DNA from: Defluviicoccus sp.
GTDB taxonomy: Bacteria; Pseudomonadota; Alphaproteobacteria; Rhodospirillales; Defluviicoccaceae
Direction: 5' to 3'
Assembly (NCBI GenBank): GCA_029624735.1
Contig: JARSSM010000010.1
Location: 58,088-122,087, forward strand
DNA: 64,000 nucleotides
In this document: positions 33,389 to 42,198 of the stretch, piece after piece
How the letters are laid out: each line of letters starts with the position of its first letter
Position numbering within the stretch: position 1 is the stretch's first letter
Translations under genes and position numbers: made by a program
Notes under the pieces: generated by a model
Database searches by the model: none
What the model saw: the letters and a program-made list of their open reading frames with translations, nothing else
What the model was told of the DNA's origin: nothing

Positions 33389-34906
33389 TCAGGTTTCGCT
33401 CAGGAGTCGGCGCAGCTCCGTTTTCAGGACCTTGCCGGTGTTGTTTTTCGGCAGCGCGGCGACGAAATGGTACGCCTTGGGTTTCTTGAAGCGGGCGAGG
33501 TGATCGAGGCACAGCCGCTCCAGCGCGTCCGGCGTGACCGTCGCGTCTGGCTGCGTGACGACGAACGCGACCACCGTCTCCCCCCATTCCGGATCGGGCT
33601 GGCCGATCACCGAAGCTTCGGCGATGCCCTCATGCTGCAGCAGGATCTCCTCGACCTCGCGCGGGTAGATGTTGGCACCGCCGGAGATGATGACGTCCTT
33701 GGAACGATCCTTGAGCGTGAGGAAACCGTCACCGTCGAGCGCGCCAACGTCGCCGGTGTGCAGCCAGCCGCCGCGCAGCGCCTCCGCTGTTGCGTCCGGG
33801 TTGCGCCAGTAGCCGGTCATGACCGTCTCGCCGCCCACCAGTACCTCGCCTGTCTTGCCGCAGGAAAGCGGCTGGTCGTCCGCATCGGCCACCATGACCT
33901 CGACGACCGTGTGCGCCACTCCGACCGACGCCAGCCGCGCCTCGTGGCGTGGGTGGCTGCGGTCCGTGTGATGGCGCCTGGAGAGACAGGTGATCGTCAT
34001 CGGGCTCTCGCCCTGGCCATAGATCTGGACCAGCTTCGGGCCCAACAGTTCCATCGCCCGCTTGCAGTCGGCGACGTACATCGGCCCGCCGCCGTAAACG
34101 ATCGTCTTCAGGTTGGCGGTATCGGCACGGCCGGCTTGAGGGCTGTCGATCAGGCGGCGGACCATCGTTGGTGCGGCGAAAAAACTCACGCCGCGATGGC
34201 ACGTGAGCAGCGCAAAAACCTCGTCCGGATCGAAGCCGTGCGACTCCGGCACCACCTGCGCTGCCGCCGCCGCTACGTGCGGCAGGATGTACATGCCGGA
34301 GCCGTGCGACATCGGCGCATGGTGGACGATGCAGTCGTCGGCCGTGATCGCATCGACATCGGCGAAGTAGCTGAGCGTCATGGCGAGCAGGTTGCGATGG
34401 CTCAGCATCGCGCCCTTCGGCCGGCCGGTAGTGCCGCTGGTGTAGAACAGCCAGGCCGTGTCGTCCGGCCGGCACGGCTCAATGGGTGCCGGGGCGCCAC
34501 CGGCTACGAGCGCGCCGTATTCGCGACTGTCGACGTCGATGACGGCCTCCAGCGTGGGCGCGCTTAAGCCCGGCGCCAGATCGGCGCTCGCGAAAACGAC
34601 CCGTGCCGCAGCATGGTCGAGGATGAAGGTGAGTTCCTTGGGATGCAGTTTGGCGTTGATTGGCACGGCAACGAGGCCCGCATGCCAAGTGGCAAACAGC
34701 ACCTCGACATACTGCCAGCAGTTGGCCATCACCAACGCGACCCGGTCGCCCGGATCGAGGCCGAGGCGCCCCCGCATTTGCCCTGCAAGCGTGGCCACCC
34801 GTTCCGCGAGGGCGCCATACGTGGCGCGCAGCGCGGCTCCTTCGTACAATGCGGGGCGATCAGCCGCCGCGCCTCCCGCTCGCACCAGAAGGCGGGCCAC
34901 GTTCAT
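33389..34906 (-). CDS. AMP-dependent acyl-CoA synthetase/ligase
   Basis: 505 residues. P-loop motif LFYTSGTTGRPKGAMLSH, the adenylate-binding LVQIYGQGESPMTITCL (YGxxE variant), HTGDVGALDGDGFLTLKDRSKDVIISGG, and the C-terminal catalytic lysine region KNNTGKVLKTELR. It activates a carboxylic acid as acyl-AMP and transfers it to CoA. Chain length cannot be told from sequence. First gene of a ligase-SDR-GDPD run on the minus strand, spaced by 12 bp and an overlap. Confidence 0.93.
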   Translation of the reverse strand: MNVARLLVRAGGAAADRPALYEGAALRATYGALAERVATLAGQMRGRLGLDPGDRVALVMANCWQYVEVLFATWHAGLVAVPINAKLHPKELTFILDHAAARVVFASADLAPGLSAPTLEAVIDVDSREYGALVAGGAPAPIEPCRPDDTAWLFYTSGTTGRPKGAMLSHRNLLAMTLSYFADVDAITADDCIVHHAPMSHGSGMYILPHVAAAAAQVVPESHGFDPDEVFALLTCHRGVSFFAAPTMVRRLIDSPQAGRADTANLKTIVYGGGPMYVADCKRAMELLGPKLVQIYGQGESPMTITCLSRRHHTDRSHPRHEARLASVGVAHTVVEVMVADADDQPLSCGKTGEVLVGGETVMTGYWRNPDATAEALRGGWLHTGDVGALDGDGFLTLKDRSKDVIISGGANIYPREVEEILLQHEGIAEASVIGQPDPEWGETVVAFVVTQPDATVTPDALERLCLDHLARFKKPKAYHFVAALPKNNTGKVLKTELRRLLSET

Positions 34907-35122
34907 CCCGCTGCCCCTCCTTTCGTTCAGCCGGCGATTTGCTCATTGCGCGCTTTCCGCCCGCAGTCAAGCGGTTTGGCCCGCGGCGCCGGTCGATCGG
35001 GGCTTTCTGGAGCGATGACCCAACACTATTTTCAAAGAGCAGCGAGCGGCCGGCTCGTCAGTGTCCGCCGGCGTGGCGGCAGTACACCATCTCGTTGCCT
35101 GCAATAATCGAGGAGACCAGCG

Positions 35123-35713
35123 GTGACCCAAACGCTCGATGAAACGGCGCTCGATCTGATTTTTCGCGAGGCGCGCACCCACAATGGCTGGCGGGACAAA
35201 CCGATCAGCCCGGGACTCCTGCGCCAAGTCTGGGACCTCGCCCGGATGGGGCCGACGAGCGCCAACTGCAGTCCGGCGCGGATCGTCTTTGTCCTCACCG
35301 CGGAAGGCAAGGAACGGCTCAAGCCCTGCCTTGCCGAGGGCAACGTGGCGAAAACCATGGCGGCATCGGCCACGGCCGTCATCGGCCACGACATGACTTT
35401 CTATAACCGGCTGCCGCAGCTGTTTCCGCATGCGGACGCGCGGGCGTGGTTTGTCGGCAACCAGGACCTGATCGACAAGACGGCGTTTCGCAACGGCACG
35501 CTGCAGGGCGCCTACCTGATGCTGGCCGCGCGCGCGCTGGGCCTCGACTGTGGCCCGATGTCCGGCTTCGATAACGCCAAGGTCGATGCCGCCTTCTTTG
35601 CCGGCACGACTGTGAAGTCGAATTTCCTCTGTAACTTGGGCTACGGCGATCCGGCCAAGCTCTATCCGCGCAACATCCGTCTGTCCTTCGAGGAGGCCTG
35701 CCAGATCGTCTGA
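35123..35713 (+). CDS. Nitroreductase, RutE/HadB-like malonic semialdehyde reductase
   Basis: 196 residues from a GTG at 35123, preceded by GAGGAGACC. The order of motifs follows the RutE/HadB group: [105 protein letters not shown]. These flavoproteins use NAD(P)H to reduce 3-oxopropionate or nitro compounds. It stands alone, divergent from the ligase operon, without rut genes nearby, so a pyrimidine-degrading role is not supported by context. Confidence 0.88.
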   Translation: MTQTLDETALDLIFREARTHNGWRDKPISPGLLRQVWDLARMGPTSANCSPARIVFVLTAEGKERLKPCLAEGNVAKTMAASATAVIGHDMTFYNRLPQLFPHADARAWFVGNQDLIDKTAFRNGTLQGAYLMLAARALGLDCGPMSGFDNAKVDAAFFAGTTVKSNFLCNLGYGDPAKLYPRNIRLSFEEACQIV

Positions 35714-35732
35714 CCCTTCACGGACGGCGCGT

Positions 35733-35776
35733 CAGGGACGGGCGCATCAGGGCCGGGCGCATCAGGGCCGGCGCAT
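35733..35776. repeat. Three tandem copies of a 15-bp unit
   Basis: CAGGGACGGGCGCAT, CAGGGCCGGGCGCAT and CAGGGCCGGCGCAT follow head to tail between the nitroreductase stop and the 3' end of the VanX-like gene; the last copy forms part of that gene's final codons. Probably slippage-generated. Confidence 0.7.
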
Positions 35777-36328
35777 GAGGCCTCGCTGCAGGACACTGTC
35801 GGAGAGCAGCGGATAGCGGCCGTGCGGCCGGAACAGCTGGTAATGCCACCACTCCTGGCGATAGAAGTCGAAGCCGGCGGCCGTCATCAGGCCCAACAGT
35901 AGCGCGCGGTTGCGCTGCGCCGCGACGGAGATGCTGGTGTCGGCGTGCCAGGAGGCAGGCCGCATGTCATCGAACCCGGTGCCGAAGTCGAGCGCCGCAC
36001 CGCTCGCGGCATCGATCAGCGTCACGTCGACGGCAGCGCCCATGCTGTGGGCTGAGCCGCGCCGAGGGTCGGCAATGTATGCGGGATCAGGCAGATGCGA
36101 CCACAGGAGCCACTGCGCCTCGGCCGGCCGGAAGGCATCGAGGATCTTGATTCGCAGGCCCTGCGCCGCCGCCAGGACGATCGCGCGGCGGAGCAGCGCG
36201 GCCGCATCCGCATGCAGATAGCACGCCGCACGTTGATAGATCGGCCGGCCGGTCAGATTGTTGGCCGTGGCATAAACGAGATCGATCGCGCAGCCGTCGC
36301 GATCCGCGGTAAGTTCGACGAGCGGCAT
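35762..36328 (-). CDS. D-alanyl-D-alanine dipeptidase, VanX/DdpX family
   Basis: 188 residues. ILDAFRPAEAQWLLW near residue 62, the zinc-binding SAHSMGAAVDVTLID (His and Asp), and EWWHYQLF (Glu and His) form the M15 metallopeptidase active site. It cleaves D-Ala-D-Ala dipeptide for reuse of cell-wall fragments; vancomycin-resistance partners are absent. No clear signal peptide, so it is probably cytoplasmic. The last residues (LMRRP) come from the 15-bp repeat. The start ATG at 36326-36328 gives a normal family length. Confidence 0.92.
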   Translation of the reverse strand: MPLVELTADRDGCAIDLVYATANNLTGRPIYQRAACYLHADAAALLRRAIVLAAAQGLRIKILDAFRPAEAQWLLWSHLPDPAYIADPRRGSAHSMGAAVDVTLIDAASGAALDFGTGFDDMRPASWHADTSISVAAQRNRALLLGLMTAAGFDFYRQEWWHYQLFRPHGRYPLLSDSVLQRGLMRRP

Positions 36329-36432
36329 GGCGGTCTCCCCAAGACGTGGTGGCCCTACATGCGTCGGCTAGACGCATGGGCTGCGCGGACGAACCTGCGG
36401 AGAGTGCCCGCGCCGATGTGCGAAACGCAACC

Positions 36433-37146
36433 ATGATCGTTCTTGCCTTTGATACGTCTGGCACCGCCTGTTCGGTCGCTGTTGCCGATGTCGGCCATGA
36501 CCAGTCTGGCGCCCCCCCTGGCATTGCACAGTCGCGCGAGGTCGTCCGCGGCCACGCCGAAGCCCTGATGCCGATGGTGGCCGATGTGATGGCGGAAGCC
36601 GGCCTGGGTTTCGATGCGCTCGATCTGATTGCCGTGACCGTCGGTCCGGGCCTGTTCACCGGCCTCCGAGCCGGCATCGCGGCGGCGCGCGGCCTCGCGC
36701 TGGCAACTGGCCTGCCGTGCGTCGGCGTCTCTGCGTTTGCAGCGCTCGCAGCAACCTGCCGGCGCGACGGTCCGAGCGCAGATGTCGAAACGCTCGCAGT
36801 CTGCATCGATTCACGCCGTGCCGATATCTTCGTGCAGGCGTTCGACCGGGCCGGGACAGCCATCGACGCAGCCGCGGCCGTTCTTCCTTCGGCCCTGGCG
36901 CAGCGTCTGCCGGCCGGTCCCGTGGCGGTTGCTGGCAGCGCTGCCGATCCGGCCCAACACGCGCTCATTGCGGCCGGGCGTGCGGCGCGCCTGCTGCCCG
37001 TGCGCTCGGTCTGTCCGCGGGCGCTGATCCGCTTCGCCGCGGCAGCCTGGCAGAACGATTCCGCTCTACCGCCGCAACCGCTCTACCTGCGCGAACCGGA
37101 TACCGGACCGAGCGCCGATGTGGCGCCCACGCACTGCCCCCTATGA
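36433..37146 (+). CDS. tsaB: tRNA threonylcarbamoyladenosine biosynthesis protein TsaB
   Basis: 237 residues from the ATG at 36433. MIVLAFDTSGTACSVAV, the VRGHAEALMPMV segment and GPGLFTGLRAGIAAARGLA are the TsaB fingerprints. TsaB is the scaffold partner of TsaD in forming t6A37 on ANN-decoding tRNAs. It overlaps rimI by 4 bp (ATGA), the usual alphaproteobacterial pairing. A longer frame starting at 36346 has no family match. Confidence 0.95.
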   Translation: MIVLAFDTSGTACSVAVADVGHDQSGAPPGIAQSREVVRGHAEALMPMVADVMAEAGLGFDALDLIAVTVGPGLFTGLRAGIAAARGLALATGLPCVGVSAFAALAATCRRDGPSADVETLAVCIDSRRADIFVQAFDRAGTAIDAAAAVLPSALAQRLPAGPVAVAGSAADPAQHALIAAGRAARLLPVRSVCPRALIRFAAAAWQNDSALPPQPLYLREPDTGPSADVAPTHCPL

Positions 37147-37598
37147 TTGCGGTGCTGCCGGTCGGAGGCGAGGCGGCCGCAGGCCTTGCCTTCATGCATG
37201 CCTGCTGTTTCGACGAGGCGTGGGACGCGAAGACGTTTCAGACGCTCTTGCGGATGCCGGGCGCGTTCGCGCATGTCGCTTGGACGCGCGCGGAGCCAGC
37301 CGAGCCGGTCGGCTTCGTTATCTGGCGGCGGGCTGGTGATGACGCGGAGGTCATGTCCATCGGCGTCCTGCCCGGACAGCGCGGCCGCCGCCTCGGCCGG
37401 CGGCTGTTGCGCACCGTGATCCTGGCCGCGACCCGCGAAGGCGCACGGCGCCTGGTCCTGGAGGTCGCCGAAGGCAATGCAGCAGCGCGCACGCTTTACG
37501 CTCAGATGCGGTTGACGGAAGTCGGTCGGCGGCGTGGCTACTACCGCAAAACGCACGGCGCGGCCGAAGATGCGCTGATCATGGCCCGCGATCTGTAA
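37143..37598 (+). CDS. rimI: Ribosomal protein-alanine acetyltransferase RimI-like
   Basis: 151 residues. GNAT fold: CFDEAWDAKTFQTLLRMPGA, VGFVIWRRAGDDAEVMSIGVLPGQRGRRLGRRLL (acetyl-CoA loop QRGRRLG), LVLEVAEGNAAARTLYAQM and a late RRRGYYRKTHGAAEDALIM. RimI acetylates the N-terminus of ribosomal protein S18 and possibly other proteins. Coupled to tsaB. A frame starting at 36717 runs antiparallel in phase to tsaB and is rejected. Confidence 0.92.
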   Translation: MIAVLPVGGEAAAGLAFMHACCFDEAWDAKTFQTLLRMPGAFAHVAWTRAEPAEPVGFVIWRRAGDDAEVMSIGVLPGQRGRRLGRRLLRTVILAATREGARRLVLEVAEGNAAARTLYAQMRLTEVGRRRGYYRKTHGAAEDALIMARDL

Positions 37599-37641
37599 GC
37601 GTGTGCGCGAACCTGGGGTGATCGCAAAGGCGTTATGATTC

Positions 37642-37917
37642 TCAACGCTTGCGGATGCGGAGACGGTGCAGGCCGGCCGGTCCTTCGTCTGCGCTTTCCG
37701 GCTCAAGCGAGATCACTTCCACTCCTTGGCGGAGCACCGCCTGCGGCACATTATTGAGCGGTTCCAATCCAGCAAGTCGCACCGTCGCAGTCTCGCCCGG
37801 AGACATTCGCTCGATAAGCAGCTTGGTTCGCACGAACGTCATTGGGCAGACGTCTCCAGATATATCGAGAAAGAGCGCATCACGCAATTCAACCGTTTTT
37901 TTGCTTGTATTGAGCAT
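37642..37917 (-). CDS. TusA-like sulfur-carrier family protein
   Basis: 91 residues. The CP motif lies in LDISGDVCPMTFVRTKLLIER, the place of the TusA active-site cysteine, and PQAVLRQGVEVISLE follows as the second helix and strand. TusA-family proteins pass sulfur for tRNA thiolation or molybdenum-cofactor synthesis, or regulate membrane transporters. It is convergent with rimI and divergent from mucR. An AT-rich 77-bp gap separates it from mucR. Confidence 0.85.
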   Translation of the reverse strand: MLNTSKKTVELRDALFLDISGDVCPMTFVRTKLLIERMSPGETATVRLAGLEPLNNVPQAVLRQGVEVISLEPESADEGPAGLHRLRIRKR

Positions 37918-37926
37918 AAGGAGCGC

Positions 37927-37955
37927 TTGCTTGATGTGGGACTATTCACTATATA
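37927..37955 (+). promoter_or_regulatory. Candidate mucR promoter
   Basis: TTGCTT (37927-37932) and TATATA (37950-37955) with a 17-bp spacer, 40 bp before the mucR ATG. The region is AT-rich against a GC-rich background, as usual at MucR-bound promoters, so autoregulation is plausible. Confidence 0.5.
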
Positions 37956-37994
37956 GCCGGCAAACCCTAAGCAAGTGCAGGGAAAAAACAGGTC

Positions 37995-38417
37995 ATGAGC
38001 GAGAAAGAGAGTTTTACTGAGATGCTGGAGTTGACGACGGAGATCGTCGCCGCCCACGTCGCAAACAACCCGGTTCCGGTGGCGGACCTCCCCAACCTCA
38101 TCCAGGATGTTTACAGGACCCTGACCGCGATCGGCGTGCCGGCGGAGGAGCCGGAACGGCCAAAGCCGGCTGTCCCGGTCAAGAAATCAGTCTTCCCAGA
38201 CTACATCGTTTGTCTGGAAGACGGAAAGAAACTGAAGATGCTCAAGCGCCATCTCAAGACAGCCTACAACATGACGCCGGAAGAGTACCGCGAGCGCTGG
38301 GGCTTGCAGCCCGACTATCCCATGGTCGCGCCGAACTATGCCGAGCGGCGCAGTCATTTGGCCAAAGAGATCGGACTCGGGACGCAACGGCGGAACCGGC
38401 GCCGGCAAGCTGGCTGA
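37995..38417 (+). CDS. mucR: MucR/Ros family transcriptional regulator
   Basis: 140 residues. The family starts with helical [33 protein letters not shown], involved in oligomer formation, then the zinc-finger-like DNA-binding part: [38 protein letters not shown]. The CxxD with HxxxxxH-type spacing is the variant seen in MucR; the basic tail is normal. MucR proteins silence AT-rich promoters and control exopolysaccharide, motility and cell-cycle genes. Gene order tsaB-rimI-(tusA)-mucR-fur is common in alphaproteobacteria. Confidence 0.95.
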   Translation: MSEKESFTEMLELTTEIVAAHVANNPVPVADLPNLIQDVYRTLTAIGVPAEEPERPKPAVPVKKSVFPDYIVCLEDGKKLKMLKRHLKTAYNMTPEEYRERWGLQPDYPMVAPNYAERRSHLAKEIGLGTQRRNRRRQAG

Positions 38418-38440
38418 TCCGGGTGCTGGGCATCGATTGG

Positions 38441-38483
38441 GCGATCTGGCAAGGATAGGGAAGGCGGAGGCATGCCAGATCGC
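38441..38483. repeat. Perfect 11-bp inverted repeat between mucR and fur
   Basis: GCGATCTGGCA (38441-38451) and TGCCAGATCGC (38473-38483) are exact reverse complements separated by a purine-rich 21-bp spacer (AGGATAGGGAAGGCGGAGGCA). The spacer contains AGGGAAGGCGGAGG. As RNA it would form a hairpin with a large loop and no U-tract; as DNA it could be an operator. It lies 45 bp before the fur ATG. Confidence 0.55.
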
Positions 38484-38527
38484 GTGAGCCGCGCCGGCGC
38501 GCAGGCAACTCCATGAAGTAGCGAGCA

Positions 38528-38965
38528 ATGATGGCAACACCGTCGCGCATCGAAGAGCTGTGCCTCGAAAAAGGCATGAAGATGACCGGTCAACGGCGGG
38601 TGATTGCCCGCGTCCTGTCGGAAGCGCAAGATCACCCCGATGTCGAGGAAGTCTACCGGCGGGCCGTGCAGGTTGACCCCCACATCAGCATCGCCACCGT
38701 CTACCGCACGGTGCGGCTGTTGGAGGAAGCGAACATCCTCGAGCGGCATGACTTTGGTGACGGCCGCTCGCGCTACGAAGAAGCAAGCGACGAGCATCAC
38801 GATCACCTGATCGACATCCAGTCCGGCCGGGTCGTCGAGTTCCGCAGCCCGGAGATCGAAGCCCTGCAGCGCGAGATTGCGGAGCGGTTCGGCTTTCGCT
38901 TGATGGGTCATCGCTTAGAGCTTTTTGGTGTGCCGCTCGACCGCCCAAACAAGGATGAGGGGTAA
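38528..38965 (+). CDS. fur: Fur family metal-responsive regulator
   Basis: 145 residues. N-terminal winged helix (EKGMKMTGQRRVIARVLSEAQDHPDVEEVY, then SIATVYRTVRLLEEANILERH) and the C-terminal metal-binding dimer domain with SDEHHDHLIDIQSGRVVEF. The CxxC structural zinc sites of E. coli Fur are absent, as is usual in alphaproteobacterial Fur/Mur proteins, which often sense manganese or Fe-S status. It controls iron or manganese transport genes. A second Fur homologue, the Irr-type, lies at 58998. Confidence 0.93.
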   Translation: MMATPSRIEELCLEKGMKMTGQRRVIARVLSEAQDHPDVEEVYRRAVQVDPHISIATVYRTVRLLEEANILERHDFGDGRSRYEEASDEHHDHLIDIQSGRVVEFRSPEIEALQREIAERFGFRLMGHRLELFGVPLDRPNKDEG

Positions 38966-38971
38966 TCGGGG

Positions 38972-38997
38972 CCGGACCGGCGCCACCGCCGATCCGG
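38972..38997 (+). terminator. GC-rich hairpin after fur
   Basis: CCGGA-C-CGGCG, loop CCAC, CGCCG-A-TCCGG: ten pairs with one C/A mismatch, ending 32 bp after the fur stop. There is only a weak T pair afterwards, so if it is a terminator it would be inefficient or Rho-assisted. Confidence 0.4.
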
Positions 38998-39030
38998 TTC
39001 CGGCGCGCACCGGCGCGACGGCGGGGGCCC

Positions 39031-39063
39031 GTCAAGCGCATAACGACAGTACTTGCGCTTGAC
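39031..39063. promoter_or_regulatory. Perfect 10-bp inverted repeat overlapping the miaB -35 box
   Basis: GTCAAGCGCA (39031-39040) and TGCGCTTGAC (39054-39063) are exact reverse complements with a 13-bp spacer. The right arm includes most of the TTGACA at 39059-39064. That overlap suggests an operator controlling the miaB promoter. Confidence 0.5.
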
Positions 39064-39086
39064 AGGTGGGGCGCGCTGATTACCCT
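39059..39086 (+). promoter_or_regulatory. Candidate promoter upstream of miaB
   Basis: A perfect -35, TTGACA (39059-39064), is followed after 16 bp by TACCCT (39081-39086), a moderate -10. It lies about 95 bp before the miaB start in a gap of 215 bp. Confidence 0.4.
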
Positions 39087-39180
39087 CAAGCCGCATGCAC
39101 TGCCAGTTGCGCCCATTCAGGGCCCGCGGGGAAGTGCATACGAGGCCGATGGCCGATCATCAAGCTGACGACAGGCGCGG

Positions 39181-40521
39181 TTGTCCAAGAAAGTCTGCAT
39201 AAAAACCTACGGTTGCCAGATGAACGTTTACGATTCCCAGCGCATGACGGGAATCCTGGCACCGCTCGGGTACGAGTTGACGGCCGAACCGGCGGAAGCC
39301 GCGCTGATCATCCTCAACACCTGCCACATCCGCGATAAGGCAGCCGAGAAGGTCTACTCGGAACTGGGTCGGATCCGCATGCTGAAGGCCGGCGGCAGCA
39401 CAACCAGGCCGTTGATCGCGGTTGCCGGCTGCGTGGCGCAGGCTGAAGGCGAAGAGATCCTGGCGCGGGCGCCAGGCGTCGACATTGTGGTCGGTCCGCA
39501 GGCATACCATCGGCTGCCGGAATTGATCGCGCGCGCGACGAGAACCCAGCGCGCCGCCGTCGACACCGAGTTTCCCGCGATCGCCAAGTTCGACCAGTTG
39601 CCGCAGGCAGATGCCACCCCTTCGCCGGGTGCGGCCTTTCTCACCGTTCAAGAAGGCTGTGATCGCTTCTGTACGTTCTGCGTCGTCCCCTACACCCGCG
39701 GCCCGGAGTACTCCCGGCCGGTCGCGAGCGTTGTCGCCGAAGCAGAACGGTTTGCCGCGCTTGGTGCCCGCGAGATCACGCTTCTTGGCCAGAACGTGAA
39801 TGCGTATCACGGCGCGGATGAAGCGGGTGGGAGCATCGGCTTGGGCGCCCTGATCGCGCGCGTGGCGGCGATTGCCGGTATCGAACGCGTGCGCTACACG
39901 ACATCCCATCCGGCCGACATGACCGCCGAGCTGATTGCGGCGCACGGCGCGATCCCGGCACTGATGCCGTTCGTCCACCTGCCGGTGCAATCGGGGTCCG
40001 ATCGCGTGCTGAAAGCGATGAACCGCCGGCACACGGCCGATGATTATCGCCGCATCGTCGAGCGCCTGCGGGGGGCGCGGGCGGACCTGGCGTTGAGTTC
40101 GGACTTTATCGTTGGCTTCCCCGGTGAGAGCGACGACGACTTCGAAGCGACGTTGGCCCTCGTCGCCGACATTGGCTTTGCCCAGGCGTATTCCTTCAAG
40201 TACAGCGCCCGGCCCGGTACGCCGGCGGCCGATCAGCCGCAGGTTCCCGATACGGTCAAGAGCGAACGGCTCGCGGCCTTGCAGGGGCTTCTGGATCGTC
40301 AGCAGAGCGCGTTCAATGGCGCGGGCGTCGACAGCACGATCGACGTGCTGTTCGAGCGCGCGGGCCGCCGGCCGGGGCAGGTGATCGGCCGCAGTCCGCA
40401 CATGCAGGCTGTTCACGTCGATGGACCCGCGACACTGATCGGCCGGATTGCCCGCGTGCGTGTCGTCGAAGGCGGCGCGAACAGCATCGGCGGTCGTTTG
40501 CTGGACGAGGTTCCGGCTTGA
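39181..40521 (+). CDS. miaB: tRNA-2-methylthio-N6-isopentenyladenosine synthase MiaB
   Basis: 446 residues. UPF0004 domain with the first cluster cysteines ([37 protein letters not shown]), the radical-[18 protein letters not shown], and a C-terminal TRAM domain ([15 protein letters not shown]). It adds the methylthio group to i6A37 of tRNAs reading UNN codons using two [4Fe-4S] clusters. The start TTG at 39181 encodes [11 protein letters not shown], matching the normal N-terminus. The end overlaps phoH by 4 bp. Confidence 0.95.
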   Translation: MSKKVCIKTYGCQMNVYDSQRMTGILAPLGYELTAEPAEAALIILNTCHIRDKAAEKVYSELGRIRMLKAGGSTTRPLIAVAGCVAQAEGEEILARAPGVDIVVGPQAYHRLPELIARATRTQRAAVDTEFPAIAKFDQLPQADATPSPGAAFLTVQEGCDRFCTFCVVPYTRGPEYSRPVASVVAEAERFAALGAREITLLGQNVNAYHGADEAGGSIGLGALIARVAAIAGIERVRYTTSHPADMTAELIAAHGAIPALMPFVHLPVQSGSDRVLKAMNRRHTADDYRRIVERLRGARADLALSSDFIVGFPGESDDDFEATLALVADIGFAQAYSFKYSARPGTPAADQPQVPDTVKSERLAALQGLLDRQQSAFNGAGVDSTIDVLFERAGRRPGQVIGRSPHMQAVHVDGPATLIGRIARVRVVEGGANSIGGRLLDEVPA

Positions 40522-41642
40522 AAGCGGGCGCACCGCCATCGGCCCGCCGCCGCCGGACGCCGCAGTCACCGCACCGCGCGGGCACGAAAACGATTGTCAT
40601 GCATCGCGAGTATGCGGACAACCGTTTGGCCCTGCAGCTCTTCGGCGCCCATCATGGCAACCTTGCCCGCATCGAACAGGCGCTCGACGTTGCCATCCAT
40701 GCGCGCGGCAACCAGCTGGCGATCGAAGGCCAGCATCCCGAAGCCGAGACGGCCTGCCTCGTACTGGACCGGCTGTATGACCTGCTCGAGGCGGGCCGGG
40801 TGGTGGAGCCGCGCGACGTCGATGACATGCTGCGCCTCACGCATAACGGCGGCGGTACACAGGCGGCGCCCGAGAGCGGGACCAGCGCTCAAGACAGCGC
40901 CGACGACAGACCTCGCCCGCCCGGCCAGGCCGCCATCAACATCCGCCAGCGCCAGGTGCTGACGCGGTCACCAACCCAGCTTGCCTACGTCGATGCGATC
41001 GACCGCCACGATCTCGTCTTCGGCTTAGGGCCGGCCGGCACCGGCAAGACCTACCTCGCCGTTGCAAAGGCGGTCGAGCGGCTGGTGAACGGCGAGGTCG
41101 ACCGCATCATTCTGTCGCGCCCGGCCGTCGAGGCTGGCGAGCAATTGGGGTTCCTGCCCGGCAACATGCGCGAGAAGGTCGATCCCTACCTGCGGCCGTT
41201 GTACGACGCGCTCTATGACATGCTGCCGGCGCCGCAAGTCATCAAACGGCTGGAAAGCGGCGAGATCGAGGTCGCGCCGCTCGCCTTCATGCGCGGCCGA
41301 ACGCTCGCAAACGCGTTCGTCATCCTCGACGAGGCGCAGAACACCACCGCGGTGCAGATGAAGATGTTCCTCACCCGCCTGGGCGAGAACGCGCGGATGG
41401 TGATCACCGGCGATTTGAGCCAGGTCGACCTGCCGAAGGGAACACGCTCCGGCCTGCGTCAAGCACTCGAGATCCTTGAGGACGTGCCCGGGATCGCGTT
41501 CGTCCAGTTCACCGATGCCGATGTCATCCGCCACCCGCTGGTTTCGCATATCGTGCGTGCCTACGATCGGGCGGAAGCAAAATTGCATGTGGGCGCCGAG
41601 TATGAAGGCGAACCCACCGAGCGGGACCGTGGCAGCCGATAG
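40518..41642 (+). CDS. phoH: PhoH-like ATPase (YbeZ)
   Basis: 374 residues from a TTG overlapping the miaB stop; an internal ATG at 40599 ([14 protein letters not shown]) is an equally plausible start. Walker [18 protein letters not shown], the [16 protein letters not shown] segment, Walker [12 protein letters not shown], and [18 protein letters not shown]. YbeZ works with the endoribonuclease YbeY encoded next, probably as an RNA helicase or ATPase in rRNA processing. The first 27 residues are basic and low in complexity, another reason to doubt the TTG. Confidence 0.93.
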   Translation: MKAGAPPSARRRRTPQSPHRAGTKTIVMHREYADNRLALQLFGAHHGNLARIEQALDVAIHARGNQLAIEGQHPEAETACLVLDRLYDLLEAGRVVEPRDVDDMLRLTHNGGGTQAAPESGTSAQDSADDRPRPPGQAAINIRQRQVLTRSPTQLAYVDAIDRHDLVFGLGPAGTGKTYLAVAKAVERLVNGEVDRIILSRPAVEAGEQLGFLPGNMREKVDPYLRPLYDALYDMLPAPQVIKRLESGEIEVAPLAFMRGRTLANAFVILDEAQNTTAVQMKMFLTRLGENARMVITGDLSQVDLPKGTRSGLRQALEILEDVPGIAFVQFTDADVIRHPLVSHIVRAYDRAEAKLHVGAEYEGEPTERDRGSR

Positions 41643-42198
41643 ACCCAAGCCCCCCCTTGCCGCCGCGGACGGCGCGAAGCTCAAGATCGATGTCATTGTG
41701 CGATCGCGACGATGGCGACAGGGGGTTGCACAAGTGACCCGGCTGTGCGCAGAGACGGCGCGCCGTGCCTATGTTATGGCCGTCGGCGATGACTCGGAGC
41801 CGCACGACCGGGATGCGCAGGTAAGCATCGTCTTGACCTCCGATCGTGCCGTGCAGGCGCTGAACCGTACCTTCCGCGGCCATGACCAGGCGACCAACGT
41901 GCTGTCCTTTCCGGTCGCCCAGGCGCCGGCGGCAGCGGCCGAGGGCTGCCCGCCGCCGCCGCGGCTGTTGGGCGATGTTGTTATCGCCTTTGGCACCACC
42001 GCAGCCGAAGCAGCGGCCGCCGGCAAGGATCTGGGCGATCACCTGCGCCACTTGATCGTCCATGGCATTCTCCACGTTCTCGGCTATGATCATCAGACCG
42101 AAGGGGACGCGGCGGCGATGGAGCGGTTGGAGGCAACGATCCTCGCCTGCTTCGGTGTGAGCGATCCTTATGCCTCCGCGGCCGAACACCCGGCATGA
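41602..42198 (+). CDS. ybeY: Endoribonuclease YbeY
   Basis: 198 residues from the ATG at 41602, inside the end of phoH; a GTG at 41629 is an alternative. The zinc-binding HLIVHGILHVLGYDH motif (H-x3-H-x5-H) with RGHDQATNVLSFP and LGDVVIAFGTT identifies YbeY, the metal-dependent RNase needed for 3' maturation of 16S rRNA and late-stage ribosome quality control. The ATG gives an N-terminal tail of about 20 residues before the conserved IDVIV strand. It overlaps corC by 4 bp. Confidence 0.92.
   Translation: MKANPPSGTVAADRPKPPLAAADGAKLKIDVIVRSRRWRQGVAQVTRLCAETARRAYVMAVGDDSEPHDRDAQVSIVLTSDRAVQALNRTFRGHDQATNVLSFPVAQAPAAAAEGCPPPPRLLGDVVIAFGTTAAEAAAAGKDLGDHLRHLIVHGILHVLGYDHQTEGDAAAMERLEATILACFGVSDPYASAAEHPA

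Noticed and set aside
32690..34567. 625-residue plus-strand frame opposite the SDR and acyl-CoA ligase
   Set aside because: It spans two real genes on the other strand plus their junction and has no motifs.
35733..35776. Short CRISPR-like repeat array
   Set aside because: The 15-bp units have no spacers and no cas genes are present; it is a simple tandem repeat.
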